64,000 bases of DNA from an uncultured Clostridia bacterium (GCA_934233735.1 CAKQGQ010000001.1:212056-276055), one strand, 5' to 3'. Positions 1 to 8,616 are shown, numbered from the stretch's first letter. Notes: generated by a model not told the origin, from the sequence alone. Numbers and translations: made by a program.

Positions 1-13
1 CGATACAGAGATG

Positions 14-119
14 TCGGCAAGATGGACATAGGAAGACAAACAGCGGAAGCCCTCAGAATAGGTGCTTGCGTTGGTGTGTTATGTATGACCGTAATCTTGC
101 CGGAGGGCAGGATTTTTTT
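14..119 (+). promoter_or_regulatory. Possible transcription attenuator upstream of the pyr operon
   Basis: Bases 16-23 (GGCAAGAT, extendable to 14-23) are exactly complementary to 94-101. The segment 93-101 also pairs with 106-114 to form a terminator. The two pairings exclude each other, which is the layout of an antiterminator/terminator switch. Pyr operons of Firmicutes are commonly controlled this way by PyrR, but I could not find a convincing PyrR consensus and the 5' part of the leader is outside the window. Frame 1 stays open to the TGA at 136-138, so this stretch could instead be the tail of an upstream gene. Confidence 0.45.
93..119 (+). terminator. Intrinsic terminator hairpin in the pyr leader
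   Basis: AATCTTGCC (93-101) pairs with GGCAGGATT (106-114) around a short GGAG loop, one G-U pair included, and runs into seven T residues (113-119). It lies about 80 bases upstream of pyrC, so it either ends an upstream transcript or acts as the off state of an attenuator. Confidence 0.6.
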
Positions 120-198
120 ATGCCAAAAGGCGAGTTGACACCGGAAAATGCCGGAGTGTACCGGAGCATGAAAAAAATCAGAAAACGGAGGATTGGCA

Positions 199-1386
199 AT
201 GAAAAAATATTTCGCAGAGCGTTTTAAAGACAGATATAAGAACGAGTTTGGTGATTTCTCCGATGAATCGTTTTTGATAATCCCTTCTTTTGTGGATGTA
301 CATGTACATTTGCGAGAGCCGGGATTTTTTTATAAGGAAACCATAGCAAGCGGAAGCCGCGCAGCGGCAGCTTCAGGATACGGACACATCTTTGCGATGC
401 CGAATCTGAATCCGGTGCCCGATACGCTCGAAAACCTCAAAGTGCAGCTCGATTTAATCGAAAAAAATGCCTGCATCGATGTCAGACCCTACGGAGCAAT
501 TACGAAGGGCGAACAGGGCAGGGAGCTTGCGGAGCTTGAACAGATGGCACCGTTTGTCATCGGATTCAGCGATGACGGTGTGGGACTGAACGACCCTGAC
601 CTGATGAGGAAGGCGATGGAAGCTGCAAGAAACCATAACCTTCTCATCGCAGCGCATTGCGAGGATCTCCGCTTGAGAAACGGCGGCTATATCCACGACG
701 GAGCTTATGCGAAGAGACACGGACATAAGGGGATTTCTTCCGAAAGCGAATGGAAGCCGATACAGCGGGATTTAAAGCTGGCAGAAGAGACCAGATGCAA
801 ATACCATGTCTGCCACATTTCCACGAAGGAGAGTGTGGAAATCATCGCCGAGGCCAAGGCGAGAGGAGTGGATGTCACCTGCGAAACCGCGCCGCATTAC
901 CTGATTTTTACGGACGAGGATTTGCAGGAGGACGGAAGATTCAAGATGAATCCGCCGATTCGAAGCGAGAAAGACCGTGAGGCGCTCAGAAAAGGGATTC
1001 TCGACGGAACCATCGATATGATTGCGACCGACCATGCGCCGCATAGTGAAGAAGAAAAAGCAAAGGGGCTTGCGGATAGTGCGATGGGAATCGTAGGACT
1101 GGAAACTGCTTTTCCGGTGCTCTATACGGAGCTTGTAAAGAGCGGGATTCTGCCGCTTGAGCGGTTGGTCGAATTGATGGCGGAAGCACCGAGACGCAGG
1201 TTCGGACTTCCGGCGGCGGAAGAGGCAGGCGACTGGGCGGTGTGGAATATTGCCGAAAGCTACGAAATCTGCCCGGAAAACTTCCTTTCAATGGGAAGAG
1301 CGACACCGTTTGCGGGGTGGCAGGTTTGCGGAAAATGCGTGCTGAATCTACTCGGCGGAAAGACGGTTTGGGAGGACAAAAAATGA
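199..1386 (+). CDS. pyrC: Dihydroorotase (type I)
   Basis: Interconverts N-carbamoyl-L-aspartate and L-dihydroorotate in pyrimidine synthesis; cytoplasmic zinc enzyme. The 395-residue product carries the amidohydrolase metal signature DVHVHLREPG near residue 35, a downstream HCED, the histidine of VCHIST and ATDHAPHS near residue 275, as in class I enzymes. At 395 residues it is slightly shorter than the usual ~430, with a trimmed N-terminus. ATG 199 is chosen because GGAGG at 187-191 is about 7 bases upstream; an in-frame TTG at 193 sits too close. It is the first gene of the pyr cluster and overlaps pyrK by 4 bases (ATGA), which suggests translational coupling. Confidence 0.95.
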   Translation: MKKYFAERFKDRYKNEFGDFSDESFLIIPSFVDVHVHLREPGFFYKETIASGSRAAAASGYGHIFAMPNLNPVPDTLENLKVQLDLIEKNACIDVRPYGAITKGEQGRELAELEQMAPFVIGFSDDGVGLNDPDLMRKAMEAARNHNLLIAAHCEDLRLRNGGYIHDGAYAKRHGHKGISSESEWKPIQRDLKLAEETRCKYHVCHISTKESVEIIAEAKARGVDVTCETAPHYLIFTDEDLQEDGRFKMNPPIRSEKDREALRKGILDGTIDMIATDHAPHSEEEKAKGLADSAMGIVGLETAFPVLYTELVKSGILPLERLVELMAEAPRRRFGLPAAEEAGDWAVWNIAESYEICPENFLSMGRATPFAGWQVCGKCVLNLLGGKTVWEDKK

Positions 1387-2120
1387 AGCAGAATACATAT
1401 CGGATTGCAGAAAACAGAGCATTAACGGGTAATGTATGGGAAATGACGCTGGAAGGCGACACCTCCGCCTGTGAAAGACCGGGACAGTTTGTCAACATCA
1501 AGCTCGAGGGATTTTTCCTGCGGAGACCGATTTCCGTCTGTGATTATGACGAAAATACGATAAAGATTATATATAAGACCGTCGGAGCCGGAACACAGGA
1601 AATGTCGCAGATGCGGCAGGGGCAGCGTCTGGACGTGCTGACGGGCCTCGGAAACGGATATGATACCGCAAAGGCGGGAAATATGCCGCTCTTAATCGGA
1701 GGCGGTGCAGGGGTTCCGCCGCTGTACGGACTGCTCCGGCAGCTCAAGGAGCAAAATCCGGAATGCGAAGCGAAGGTCATTTTGGGCTTTAATACGAAGG
1801 ACGAAATTTTCTACAAAGTGGAATTTGAAAAACTCGGAGCTGAAGTTTTTCTCACGACTGTAGACGGCACGGCCGGCACGAAAGGCTTCGTAACCGATGT
1901 GATGAAGGCTCTTACCTACAGCTACTTCTATGCCTGCGGACCGGAAGCCATGCTGAAGGCAATTGACGCAGAGGCGAAAACCTCAGGGCAGCTCAGTTTT
2001 GAAGAACGGATGGGGTGCGGATTCGGTGCCTGCATGGGCTGCTCCTGCATGACGAAATACGGAAATAAGAGAATCTGCAAGGAAGGTCCGGTTTTGGAAA
2101 GAGAGGAAATCATATGGTAG
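1383..2120 (+). CDS. pyrK: Dihydroorotate dehydrogenase electron transfer subunit
   Basis: FAD and [2Fe-2S] subunit that couples PyrD (class 1B) to NAD+. The 245-residue protein shows the FAD-binding RRPIS motif near residue 45, a glycine-rich nucleotide motif (LLIGGGAGVPPLYG), and a C-terminal cysteine cluster (CGFGACMGCSC followed by a later C) that binds the iron-sulfur centre. The start at 1383 overlaps the pyrC stop; longer in-frame upstream starts would lie inside pyrC and lack a ribosome site. It overlaps pyrD by 7 bases, so the two heterotetramer subunits are probably made in a coupled way. Confidence 0.95.
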   Translation: MKQNTYRIAENRALTGNVWEMTLEGDTSACERPGQFVNIKLEGFFLRRPISVCDYDENTIKIIYKTVGAGTQEMSQMRQGQRLDVLTGLGNGYDTAKAGNMPLLIGGGAGVPPLYGLLRQLKEQNPECEAKVILGFNTKDEIFYKVEFEKLGAEVFLTTVDGTAGTKGFVTDVMKALTYSYFYACGPEAMLKAIDAEAKTSGQLSFEERMGCGFGACMGCSCMTKYGNKRICKEGPVLEREEIIW

Positions 2121-3073
2121 ATAGAGAAAGGAAAACTACAGGTGCTGCGGAAGCGGATATTTCCACCGAGCTTTGCGGAATCCGCCTTGACAATCCGGTG
2201 ATTCCGGCGAGCGGCACTTTCGGCTACGGAAGAGAATTTAACGAACTTTACGATATAAACTGTCTGGGAACCTTTTCATTCAAAGGAACGACCCTGGAGC
2301 CGCGCTTCGGCAACCCGACGCCGCGGATTGCGGAGTGCCCGGACGGCATGATTAACGCGGTCGGCCTGCAAAACCCGGGTGTGGAGAAGGTCATCAGCGA
2401 GGAACTTCCCGCACTGGCGGAGATTTTTCATAAGCCTGTGATGGCAAATGTCAGCGGATTTTCCGTGAGCGATTATGCGAAGACGGTCGAAAAGCTTGAG
2501 GCGGACGAAGCGGCGAGCCGACAGATTGGATGGTACGAAATCAACATCAGCTGCCCGAATGTGCATGGCGGCGGCATGGCGTTCGGAACCTGTCCACAGG
2601 CGGCGGCAGAGGTCACGAGGGAAGTCAGGAAGATGACGAAGAAGCCGATACTGCTGAAACTTTCCCCGAATGTGACGGATATTGCGGAAATTGCGAAAGC
2701 CTGCGAAGACGCCGGCGCAGACGGAATCAGCCTGATTAACACACTGCTCGGAATGCGAATTGATCTGCGGACGAAGCACCCGGTCATCGCGAATAAAATG
2801 GGCGGGTTTTCGGGTCATGCGATTCTCCCGGTGGCGCTGCGTATGGTGTGGCAGGTCTACGATGCGGTAAAGATTCCGGTTGTCGGGATGGGCGGCGTTT
2901 CAAGTGCCGAGGAAGTCATCGAAATGATGCTTGCCGGAGCGCATGCAGTGGAAATCGGAGCGGCAAACCTGACCGAACCGTTTATCTGCAAAAAAATTAT
3001 CGAAGAATTACCAACTACATGTAAAAAATACGGAATTACAAGTTTAAAAGAAATCATAGGAGGTGCACATTAA
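2114..3073 (+). CDS. pyrD: Dihydroorotate dehydrogenase B (NAD+), catalytic subunit
   Basis: FMN-dependent oxidation of dihydroorotate to orotate; class 1B, used with PyrK just upstream. The 319-residue TIM barrel has the N-terminal NPVIPASGTFGYG motif, the ISCPNVHGGG catalytic region with the loop cysteine, LLKLSPNVTD, and a C-terminal phosphate-binding GMGGV motif. GAGAGGA precedes ATG 2114 with normal spacing. A short acidic and polar N-terminal extension precedes the conserved core. The stop codon shares a base with the pyrF start (TAATG). Confidence 0.95.
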   Translation: MVDRERKTTGAAEADISTELCGIRLDNPVIPASGTFGYGREFNELYDINCLGTFSFKGTTLEPRFGNPTPRIAECPDGMINAVGLQNPGVEKVISEELPALAEIFHKPVMANVSGFSVSDYAKTVEKLEADEAASRQIGWYEINISCPNVHGGGMAFGTCPQAAAEVTREVRKMTKKPILLKLSPNVTDIAEIAKACEDAGADGISLINTLLGMRIDLRTKHPVIANKMGGFSGHAILPVALRMVWQVYDAVKIPVVGMGGVSSAEEVIEMMLAGAHAVEIGAANLTEPFICKKIIEELPTTCKKYGITSLKEIIGGAH

Positions 3074-3771
3074 TGGGAAAAGATGTAATTATCGCCTGCG
3101 ACTTTGCTTCGGCAGAGGAAACGCTGGCATTTCTGGACAAATTCACCGAAGAAAAGCCATATGTCAAAATCGGCATGGAGCTTTACTATGCGGAGGGACC
3201 GCAGATTGTGAAGAAAATCAAGGAGCGCGGGCATAAAATTTTCCTGGACTTGAAGCTGCACGACATTCCGAACACCGTGAAAAAGGCGATGAAAGTTCTT
3301 TCAGGGCTGGATGTCGATATGTGCAATCTTCATGCGGCAGGCACGATTGCGATGATGGAGGCGGCACTCGAAGGCCTGACAAGAGAAGACGGCACGAGAC
3401 CTTTGCTGATTGCGGTTACCCAGCTTACCTCCACCGACCAGGAGCGGATGGAAAAGGATTTACTGATTGAAAAGCCTCTGGAAGAGGTGGTCGACCATTA
3501 TGCGGCAAATGCGAAAAAAGCAGGGCTTGACGGCGTGGTATGTTCGCCGCTGGAAGCGGAGCGGGTGCATGATCTTTGCGGAGAAGGCTTCCTGACGGTA
3601 ACACCGGGCGTGCGCTTTGCGGACGGCGATGCAGGCGATCAGGTGCGCGTAACGACCCCGCAGCGGGCAAAGGAAATCGGCTCGGACTATATCGTGGTCG
3701 GACGCCCGATTACGCAGGCAGAAGACCCTGTGGCAGCCTACAGACGCTGCGTCAGCGAGTTTGTCGGCTGA
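3073..3771 (+). CDS. pyrF: Orotidine 5'-phosphate decarboxylase
   Basis: Last step of de novo UMP synthesis: OMP to UMP plus CO2. The 232-residue product opens with the strand IIACDFAS and carries the catalytic signature LDLKLHDIPNTV near residue 58, then a late VVGRPITQA phosphate-binding motif, all typical of the short bacterial enzyme. The start overlaps the pyrD stop by one base; GGAGG at 3059-3063 is the likely ribosome site. It is separated from pyrE by 73 bases with no terminator seen. Confidence 0.95.
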   Translation: MGKDVIIACDFASAEETLAFLDKFTEEKPYVKIGMELYYAEGPQIVKKIKERGHKIFLDLKLHDIPNTVKKAMKVLSGLDVDMCNLHAAGTIAMMEAALEGLTREDGTRPLLIAVTQLTSTDQERMEKDLLIEKPLEEVVDHYAANAKKAGLDGVVCSPLEAERVHDLCGEGFLTVTPGVRFADGDAGDQVRVTTPQRAKEIGSDYIVVGRPITQAEDPVAAYRRCVSEFVG

Positions 3772-3844
3772 GGGCAGAAGCAGCGAAACGGCGAAAATGA
3801 AATTGTAAGTTACAGGCATGTTAAGGACAAAGGAGGAGATTAGT

Positions 3845-4489
3845 ATGGATTTTAAACAGGAAATTGCAAAGGGTCTGCTTTCTATCGAGGCGGTTTTTCT
3901 CAGACCGGAAGAGCCGTTCACATGGGCGAGCGGAATTAAAAGCCCGATTTACTGCGACAACCGTCTGACGCTGACAGCACCGGATGTGCGTACCATGGTG
4001 GAAAACGGACTTGCAGAAGTAATTAGAGAAAACTACCCGCAGTGCGAGGTTCTGATGGGAACCAGCACGGCAGGAATCGCGCACGCGGCGATTACCGCGC
4101 ATCTGATGGACCTTCCGATGGGCTATGTCAGAGGCTCCGCAAAGGATCACGGACGCACCAACCAAATCGAAGGAAAGCTTTTGCCGGGCCAAAAAGTGGT
4201 CGTTGTCGAGGATTTGATTTCGACCGCAGGTTCCGCTGTTGATACCGTGAAGGTGCTTCGGGAAGCGGGAGCGGAAGTCCTTGGAATCGCCAGCATTTTT
4301 ACATACGGCATGAAGAAAGGCCTTGAGCGCCTTGCGGAAAACGAGGTGAAAAATGTGAGCCTCTGCGATTTGGACGCTTTGGTGGAAATCGCGGCAGAAA
4401 GCGGATATATCAAACAAGACGAAAAAGCAAAAATTTTAAAGTTCAGAGACAACCCTTCCGATGAGGGCTGGATGAAAGGAGACAAATAA
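3845..4489 (+). CDS. pyrE: Orotate phosphoribosyltransferase
   Basis: Transfers phosphoribosyl from PRPP to orotate to give OMP. The 214-residue protein has the PRPP-binding motif VVVVEDLISTAGSAVDT near residue 118 and the flexible-loop region GSAKDHGRTN. ATG 3845 is chosen because AAAGGAGGAG ends about 6 bases upstream; an upstream in-frame ATG at 3818 would add nine non-conserved residues. The stop overlaps the pyrB start (TAATG). Confidence 0.94.
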   Translation: MDFKQEIAKGLLSIEAVFLRPEEPFTWASGIKSPIYCDNRLTLTAPDVRTMVENGLAEVIRENYPQCEVLMGTSTAGIAHAAITAHLMDLPMGYVRGSAKDHGRTNQIEGKLLPGQKVVVVEDLISTAGSAVDTVKVLREAGAEVLGIASIFTYGMKKGLERLAENEVKNVSLCDLDALVEIAAESGYIKQDEKAKILKFRDNPSDEGWMKGDK

Positions 4490-5415
4490 TGAAAGAAATC
4501 AGAAACCTGATTAACATCACCGACTTAACTGTAGAAGAAATCGACGAGCTGATTGCGGTTGCAGATGACATCGTTGAAAATCACGCGGAATATGAGGATA
4601 TCTGCGCGCATAAAAAACTTGCAACACTGTTCTTTGAGCCAAGTACCAGAACCAGACTCAGCTTTGAGGCCGCAATGCTCGAGCTCGGCGGAAGTGTTCT
4701 GGGATTCTCCGAAGCAAGCTCCAGCTCCGCGGCAAAGGGCGAGAGCGTAAGCGATACGATTCGCACGGTCGGCTGCTATGCGGACATCATCGCAATGCGT
4801 CACCCGAAGGAGGGCGCGCCGATTGTTGCGGCACAGCGCACGACAGTTCCGATTATCAACGGCGGCGACGGCGGACATTTCCACCCGACACAGACTTTGA
4901 CCGACCTTTTGACGATTAAGAGAAAGAAAGGCCGTCTGGATCATATGACCATCGGGCTTTGCGGAGACCTGAAATTCGGTCGTACTGTTCACTCCCTCAT
5001 CGAGGCAATGCTCCGCTACGAAGGCATCAAATTCGTGCTGATTTCACCGCAGGAGCTTCAGGTGCCGGATTATGTAAAGGAAAAGATGGATGCGGCAGGC
5101 GCAGAATGGACGGAAGTGGAGACTTTGGAAGAGGCAATGCCGCAGCTTGACATCCTGTACATGACCAGAGTGCAGAGAGAGCGTTTCTTCAACGAAGAAG
5201 ACTATGTGAGACTGAAAGACAGCTATATCCTGAATCTTGAAAAGCTGCAGCCTGCAAAGAAAGATTTGACAATCATGCATCCGCTGCCGAGAGTAAACGA
5301 AATTTCAGTTGAAGTGGATGACGACCCACGCGCATGTTACTTCTTCCAGGCACTTTGCGGAAAGCACATCCGCATGGCGCTCATTCTCTTCCTGCTCGGC
5401 ATCAAGAGAGCATAG
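4489..5415 (+). CDS. pyrB: Aspartate carbamoyltransferase catalytic subunit
   Basis: Condenses carbamoyl phosphate with aspartate, the first committed step of pyrimidine synthesis. The 308-residue product has the carbamoyl-phosphate motif FFEPSTRTRLSFE near residue 48, the KGES loop, and the aspartate-domain HPLPR motif near residue 261. Length matches the family. A separate regulatory-type chain, pyrI, follows 65 bases downstream, so a heteromeric, allosterically controlled enzyme like that of enterobacteria is likely; this pairing also occurs in some Clostridia. Confidence 0.95.
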   Translation: MKEIRNLINITDLTVEEIDELIAVADDIVENHAEYEDICAHKKLATLFFEPSTRTRLSFEAAMLELGGSVLGFSEASSSSAAKGESVSDTIRTVGCYADIIAMRHPKEGAPIVAAQRTTVPIINGGDGGHFHPTQTLTDLLTIKRKKGRLDHMTIGLCGDLKFGRTVHSLIEAMLRYEGIKFVLISPQELQVPDYVKEKMDAAGAEWTEVETLEEAMPQLDILYMTRVQRERFFNEEDYVRLKDSYILNLEKLQPAKKDLTIMHPLPRVNEISVEVDDDPRACYFFQALCGKHIRMALILFLLGIKRA

Positions 5416-5480
5416 CGCGCAGGGAAATTACAAAATTCAGAGAGTTTAAAGTTAATGAAGATGAAAACAGGGAGGAAAAA

Positions 5481-5903
5481 ATGAACATAGACGGCGTAAA
5501 AAACGGAATCGTACTGGACCATATCAAGGCAGGAAAGAGCATGATGGTTTACGAACTTTTGGGACTCGACAAGATTGACAACTGCGTAGCGGTTATTCAG
5601 AATGTTTCCAGCTCCAAATACGGAAAGAAGGATATCATTAAAATCGATGAAAGCATCGAACTGGACTTAGATGTTCTGGGTTATATCGACAGCAATATCA
5701 CTGTAAATCACGTGAAAGACGGAAAGCTGGAAAAGAAACTACACTTAGAGCTTCCGCAGACCCTTAAAAATGTAGTAAGATGCAAAAACCCGAGATGCAT
5801 TACAAGTATCGAGCAGGAAATCGTACATACCTTCCGTCTGGTTGACAGGGAAAAGAAAGTTTACCGCTGCGCTTACTGCGACGCGGAACATCGTGTAAAA
5901 TAG
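5481..5903 (+). CDS. pyrI: Aspartate carbamoyltransferase regulatory subunit
   Basis: Binds nucleotide effectors and holds the PyrB trimers together. The 140-residue product has an N-terminal allosteric domain (DGVKNGIVLDHI) and a C-terminal zinc site with four cysteines, the pairs CKNPRC and CAYC. GGAGG lies 6 bases before ATG 5481; the longer frame that opens inside pyrB is not plausible. It is the last gene of the pyr cluster. A 7-bp hairpin at 5920-5940 follows but has no T-tract on this strand. Confidence 0.93.
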   Translation: MNIDGVKNGIVLDHIKAGKSMMVYELLGLDKIDNCVAVIQNVSSSKYGKKDIIKIDESIELDLDVLGYIDSNITVNHVKDGKLEKKLHLELPQTLKNVVRCKNPRCITSIEQEIVHTFRLVDREKKVYRCAYCDAEHRVK

Positions 5904-6001
5904 CTTTGTGAAAAAATCTTCACATTGCTTAAAAATGTGAGAAAATAGACGAATACGGGGTATGAATAGTTCGCCGGAAGTATCTGCAGAACCTCTGAAA
6001 C

Positions 6002-6030
6002 TTGCATAGAAACCAAAAAAGTGGTATAAT
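6002..6030 (+). promoter_or_regulatory. Sigma-A promoter for the BMP lipoprotein gene
   Basis: TTGCAT (6002-6007) and a perfect TATAAT (6025-6030) are separated by 17 bases, with the start codon of the next gene 45 bases downstream. This marks a new transcription unit after the pyr operon. Confidence 0.75.
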
Positions 6031-6074
6031 CTACGATTGTGAAACTTGTTTCTTATGACAATGGAGGAAAAAAC

Positions 6075-7091
6075 ATGAAGAAAAGTCTAGCACTTTTGCT
6101 TGCTGCAGCTCTGCTTCTGGCGATTTTTGCGTTGGTTGGCTGCAACAAGGACGGCAATGCTGACGGTGAAAATCTGTCGCTGTGCGTAGTGGTGCCTTCC
6201 GAGTTTGGAGATAAATCTTTCAACGATTCTGCGAAAGAAGGCGCAGAGCGGCTTAAGGAAGATTTAGGAGTGAAAGTAAGTACGATTGAATGCAATAACG
6301 AAAACTATAAACAGAATATGATGACTGCGGCTGCGGAAAACGATTTCGTGGTTCCTATCGGATGGGAATTCAGTGAAATCAAGGAAGTCGCAGCGGAAAA
6401 TCCGGATGTGAAATTTATCTGGGTAGACAATGTTGTAGACGGAATCGAGGAATGCCCGAACATTCTCTGCATCACCTATGAGCAGAACGAAGGCTCCTTC
6501 CTTGCCGGATATATCGCAGCGAAGATGTCGCAGACCAATGCAGTCGGCGTTGTAGGCGGAGAGGATTCCAGCGTAATCAATGACTTTATCGTGGGTTATG
6601 AGCAGGGTGCCAAGTATGCAAATGCAGGCATTCAGGTTTATAAAACCTACACCGGAGATTATGAGAGCCCTGAAAAGGGAAAATTAGCGGCAGAAGAACT
6701 CTATGCCAAGGGCGCTGATGTCATCTTCCAGGTTGCGGGCAACAGCGGAAACGGAGTTTTCCGGGCTGCGAAGGAAGGCGGATTCTATGCAATCGGCGTT
6801 GACCAGGACCAGAAAATCTCGGCACCGGAGTACGATGATGTCATCATCTGCTCGATGAAAAAGGATATCGGAAGCACGATCTATGATGTTGTAAAGTCCT
6901 ATATCGAAGATGAAATCTGGAACGGCGGCACGAACTGGCTGGTCGGAATGGAAGACGGCTATATTTCCATCGCATACGGCGGCGCAGATTCCAAGCAGAT
7001 GGTAGATGACGACACGAAGAAAGAAGTCAGTGGCCTGGCGAAGAAAATTGCATCCGGCAGTATCAAGGTAGATACTGCAAGGACAATGTGA
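6075..7091 (+). CDS. BMP-family substrate-binding lipoprotein (PnrA/Med-like)
   Basis: Extracellular binding protein of the basic membrane protein family, whose characterised members (PnrA/BmpA) capture nucleosides for ABC import. The 338-residue product has a signal peptide and lipobox (LVGC, Cys about residue 23), then the periplasmic-binding fold with FGDKSFNDSAKEG and a central WVDN region. ATG 6075 follows GGAGG at normal spacing; a GTG 36 bases earlier would place residues before the signal peptide. No permease or ATPase genes follow, so it must work with a transporter encoded elsewhere or act as a lone sensor. The substrate is not determinable here, though the pyr operon next door makes nucleosides a reasonable guess. 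Confidence 0.85.
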   Translation: MKKSLALLLAAALLLAIFALVGCNKDGNADGENLSLCVVVPSEFGDKSFNDSAKEGAERLKEDLGVKVSTIECNNENYKQNMMTAAAENDFVVPIGWEFSEIKEVAAENPDVKFIWVDNVVDGIEECPNILCITYEQNEGSFLAGYIAAKMSQTNAVGVVGGEDSSVINDFIVGYEQGAKYANAGIQVYKTYTGDYESPEKGKLAAEELYAKGADVIFQVAGNSGNGVFRAAKEGGFYAIGVDQDQKISAPEYDDVIICSMKKDIGSTIYDVVKSYIEDEIWNGGTNWLVGMEDGYISIAYGGADSKQMVDDDTKKEVSGLAKKIASGSIKVDTARTM

Positions 7092-7126
7092 AAGTGACAA
7101 AAAGAAAAATGAAAGGAAGTTTTGAG

Positions 7127-8221
7127 ATGAAAAAATTTTTAACAGTTTTACTGGCGGCAAGCCTGTGCTTCAGCATGGCGCTTCTTTCCGGGTGCGGTTC
7201 CTCCGATGACGGAGATGTTTATACGCAGACTGATTTAAGCGAACTGGTAACGCTTCCGGACTATGATGAATTCTCCGTAGATGAAATCAAGGTGAATATC
7301 ACAGACAACAAGCTGAATGCGGAAATCGACAGCAGACTGGCATCTGCAGGGGAAACCAAGGAAGTTACAAGCGGAACCGTGGAAAAGGGTGATGATGTTA
7401 CCATTTCCTTCAAAGGCACGCTGGCTGATGGTACGACAGACAGCGGAATGCAGAGCGATTCTTATCCTTTAACACTTGGCAGCGGCAGCATGATCGACGG
7501 GTTCGAAGAAGGTCTCTACGGCGCTAAGATAGGAGAAACCAAGACTTTGAAGCTTCAGTTCCCGGATCCGTATAAGAATAACGAAGAACTTTCGGGAAAG
7601 GATGTTACCTTTGAAGTAAAGGTTCTGAATAAAAAGGTCAAAGAACCTGCAACGCTCAACGACGATTTCGTTAAGGCAAACAGCGAAGCCAAAACCGTGG
7701 ACGAGTATAAAGAACTGGTAAAGAAAGAGCTGGAAGAACAGGAATACAGCGATCAGGAAAGCAGCGCAAAGGTTACACTTTTCAATGACATCGTGGAAAA
7801 AGCAGAAGTAAAGAGCATTCCGGACGAGATTAAGCAGTTTGAAATGGATCTTTGCGAGACCACTTACCGCAATTACTGCGAAAAGAACAATGTTGAATGG
7901 GCGACATTCCTTGAAGATACTTTGAAGGTAACCGAGGACGAGTTTAAAGAACAGCTTGATATTTATGCAGAAGAAATGGCAAAATACAAGATGATTGCTT
8001 ATGCGATGGCAGAAAAAGAAGATATTTCCTACACGCAGAAGGAAGTCATCGACAATCTCCTCTCCATGGCAGGCGTTGACTCTGAGGATGCTTTTGAGAG
8101 CACATACGGAGCAACAGCCGAGGAATATGCGGCTACTTACAACAGCTACGGATTAAAGGTGTCCATGCTGCTTGACGCATCGCTGGATAAGATTTACGAC
8201 AGAATTGCAGCAAAGAAATAA
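7127..8221 (+). CDS. Trigger-factor-like lipoprotein with FKBP prolyl isomerase domain
   Basis: Probable extracellular foldase attached to the membrane by lipid. The 364-residue product starts with a signal peptide and lipobox (LLSGC, Cys about residue 24). An FKBP-type PPIase domain follows at about residues 85-165 (VEKGDDVTISFKGTLADG, LGSGSMIDGFEEGL), then a long helical region resembling the C-terminal chaperone arms of trigger factor. The N-terminal ribosome-binding domain of true trigger factor is absent. ATG 7127 is preceded by AAGGAAG; an earlier GTG overlaps the upstream gene. It ends just before a strong terminator. Confidence 0.85.
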   Translation: MKKFLTVLLAASLCFSMALLSGCGSSDDGDVYTQTDLSELVTLPDYDEFSVDEIKVNITDNKLNAEIDSRLASAGETKEVTSGTVEKGDDVTISFKGTLADGTTDSGMQSDSYPLTLGSGSMIDGFEEGLYGAKIGETKTLKLQFPDPYKNNEELSGKDVTFEVKVLNKKVKEPATLNDDFVKANSEAKTVDEYKELVKKELEEQEYSDQESSAKVTLFNDIVEKAEVKSIPDEIKQFEMDLCETTYRNYCEKNNVEWATFLEDTLKVTEDEFKEQLDIYAEEMAKYKMIAYAMAEKEDISYTQKEVIDNLLSMAGVDSEDAFESTYGATAEEYAATYNSYGLKVSMLLDASLDKIYDRIAAKK

Positions 8222-8232
8222 TGTGCGACAGC

Positions 8233-8268
8233 GGACCGCAAGAGCCAATTGGCAGCGGTTCGTTTTTT
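8233..8268 (+). terminator. Rho-independent terminator
   Basis: GGACCGC (8233-8239) pairs with GCGGTTC (8255-8261), with an inner GCC/GGC pairing, followed by six T residues (8263-8268). It ends the two-lipoprotein unit. Confidence 0.85.
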
Positions 8269-8328
8269 ATGGCATATTTTCCTCAGGGCAGGCATATATT
8301 CTACTACAAACAAAGGGGAGGAATACAA

Positions 8329-8574
8329 ATGCTGAGTACGGACAAACTGAAAAACAAAGAAGTGATTAATATTTTCGACGGAAGGAGCCTCGGATTTGTC
8401 AGTGACATTGAGGTGAATCTGGAAAAGGGAACGATAGAAGGAATCGTGATCCCGTCTGAGCGAGGACTCTTCGGCTGGTTTAACAAAGGCGAAAACGATG
8501 TGCTGATTAACTGGGAGCGGGTGAAAACCGTCGGCGATGATGTGATACTTGTGGACATGGAAGAACCGTTGTAG
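8329..8574 (+). CDS. PRC-barrel protein, YlmC/YmxH family
   Basis: Small 81-residue protein of the sporulation-associated YlmC/YmxH PRC-barrel family; the molecular role is unknown. Visible signatures are KLKNKEVINIFDGRSLG near the start, a DIEV strand, and IPSERGLFGWF. GGGGAGGAA ends 6 bases upstream of ATG 8329, which fixes the start; the longer open frame is an artefact of read-through from the terminator. In spore formers this family is often encoded near sigma factor or nrdR genes, as here. Confidence 0.8.
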   Translation: MLSTDKLKNKEVINIFDGRSLGFVSDIEVNLEKGTIEGIVIPSERGLFGWFNKGENDVLINWERVKTVGDDVILVDMEEPL

Positions 8575-8580
8575 TATAAT
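8552..8580 (+). promoter_or_regulatory. Sigma-A promoter for nrdR-cmk
   Basis: TGGACA (8552-8557), 17-base spacer, perfect TATAAT (8575-8580). The -35 lies inside the end of the PRC-barrel gene; the start codon of nrdR is 37 bases downstream. Confidence 0.75.
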
Positions 8581-8616
8581 AAAACTGTATATGATTTGAA
8601 AGAGGAGACACAGAAT

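Noticed and set aside
2530..2739. Additional small genes in alternative frames inside pyrD and other conserved genes
   Set aside because: They are antisense or frame-shifted shadows of clearly functional genes, without ribosome sites.
5920..5940. 7-bp hairpin after pyrI as a terminator
   Set aside because: The exit side on the plus strand is A-rich; only the minus strand would have a T-tract and no minus-strand gene precedes it.
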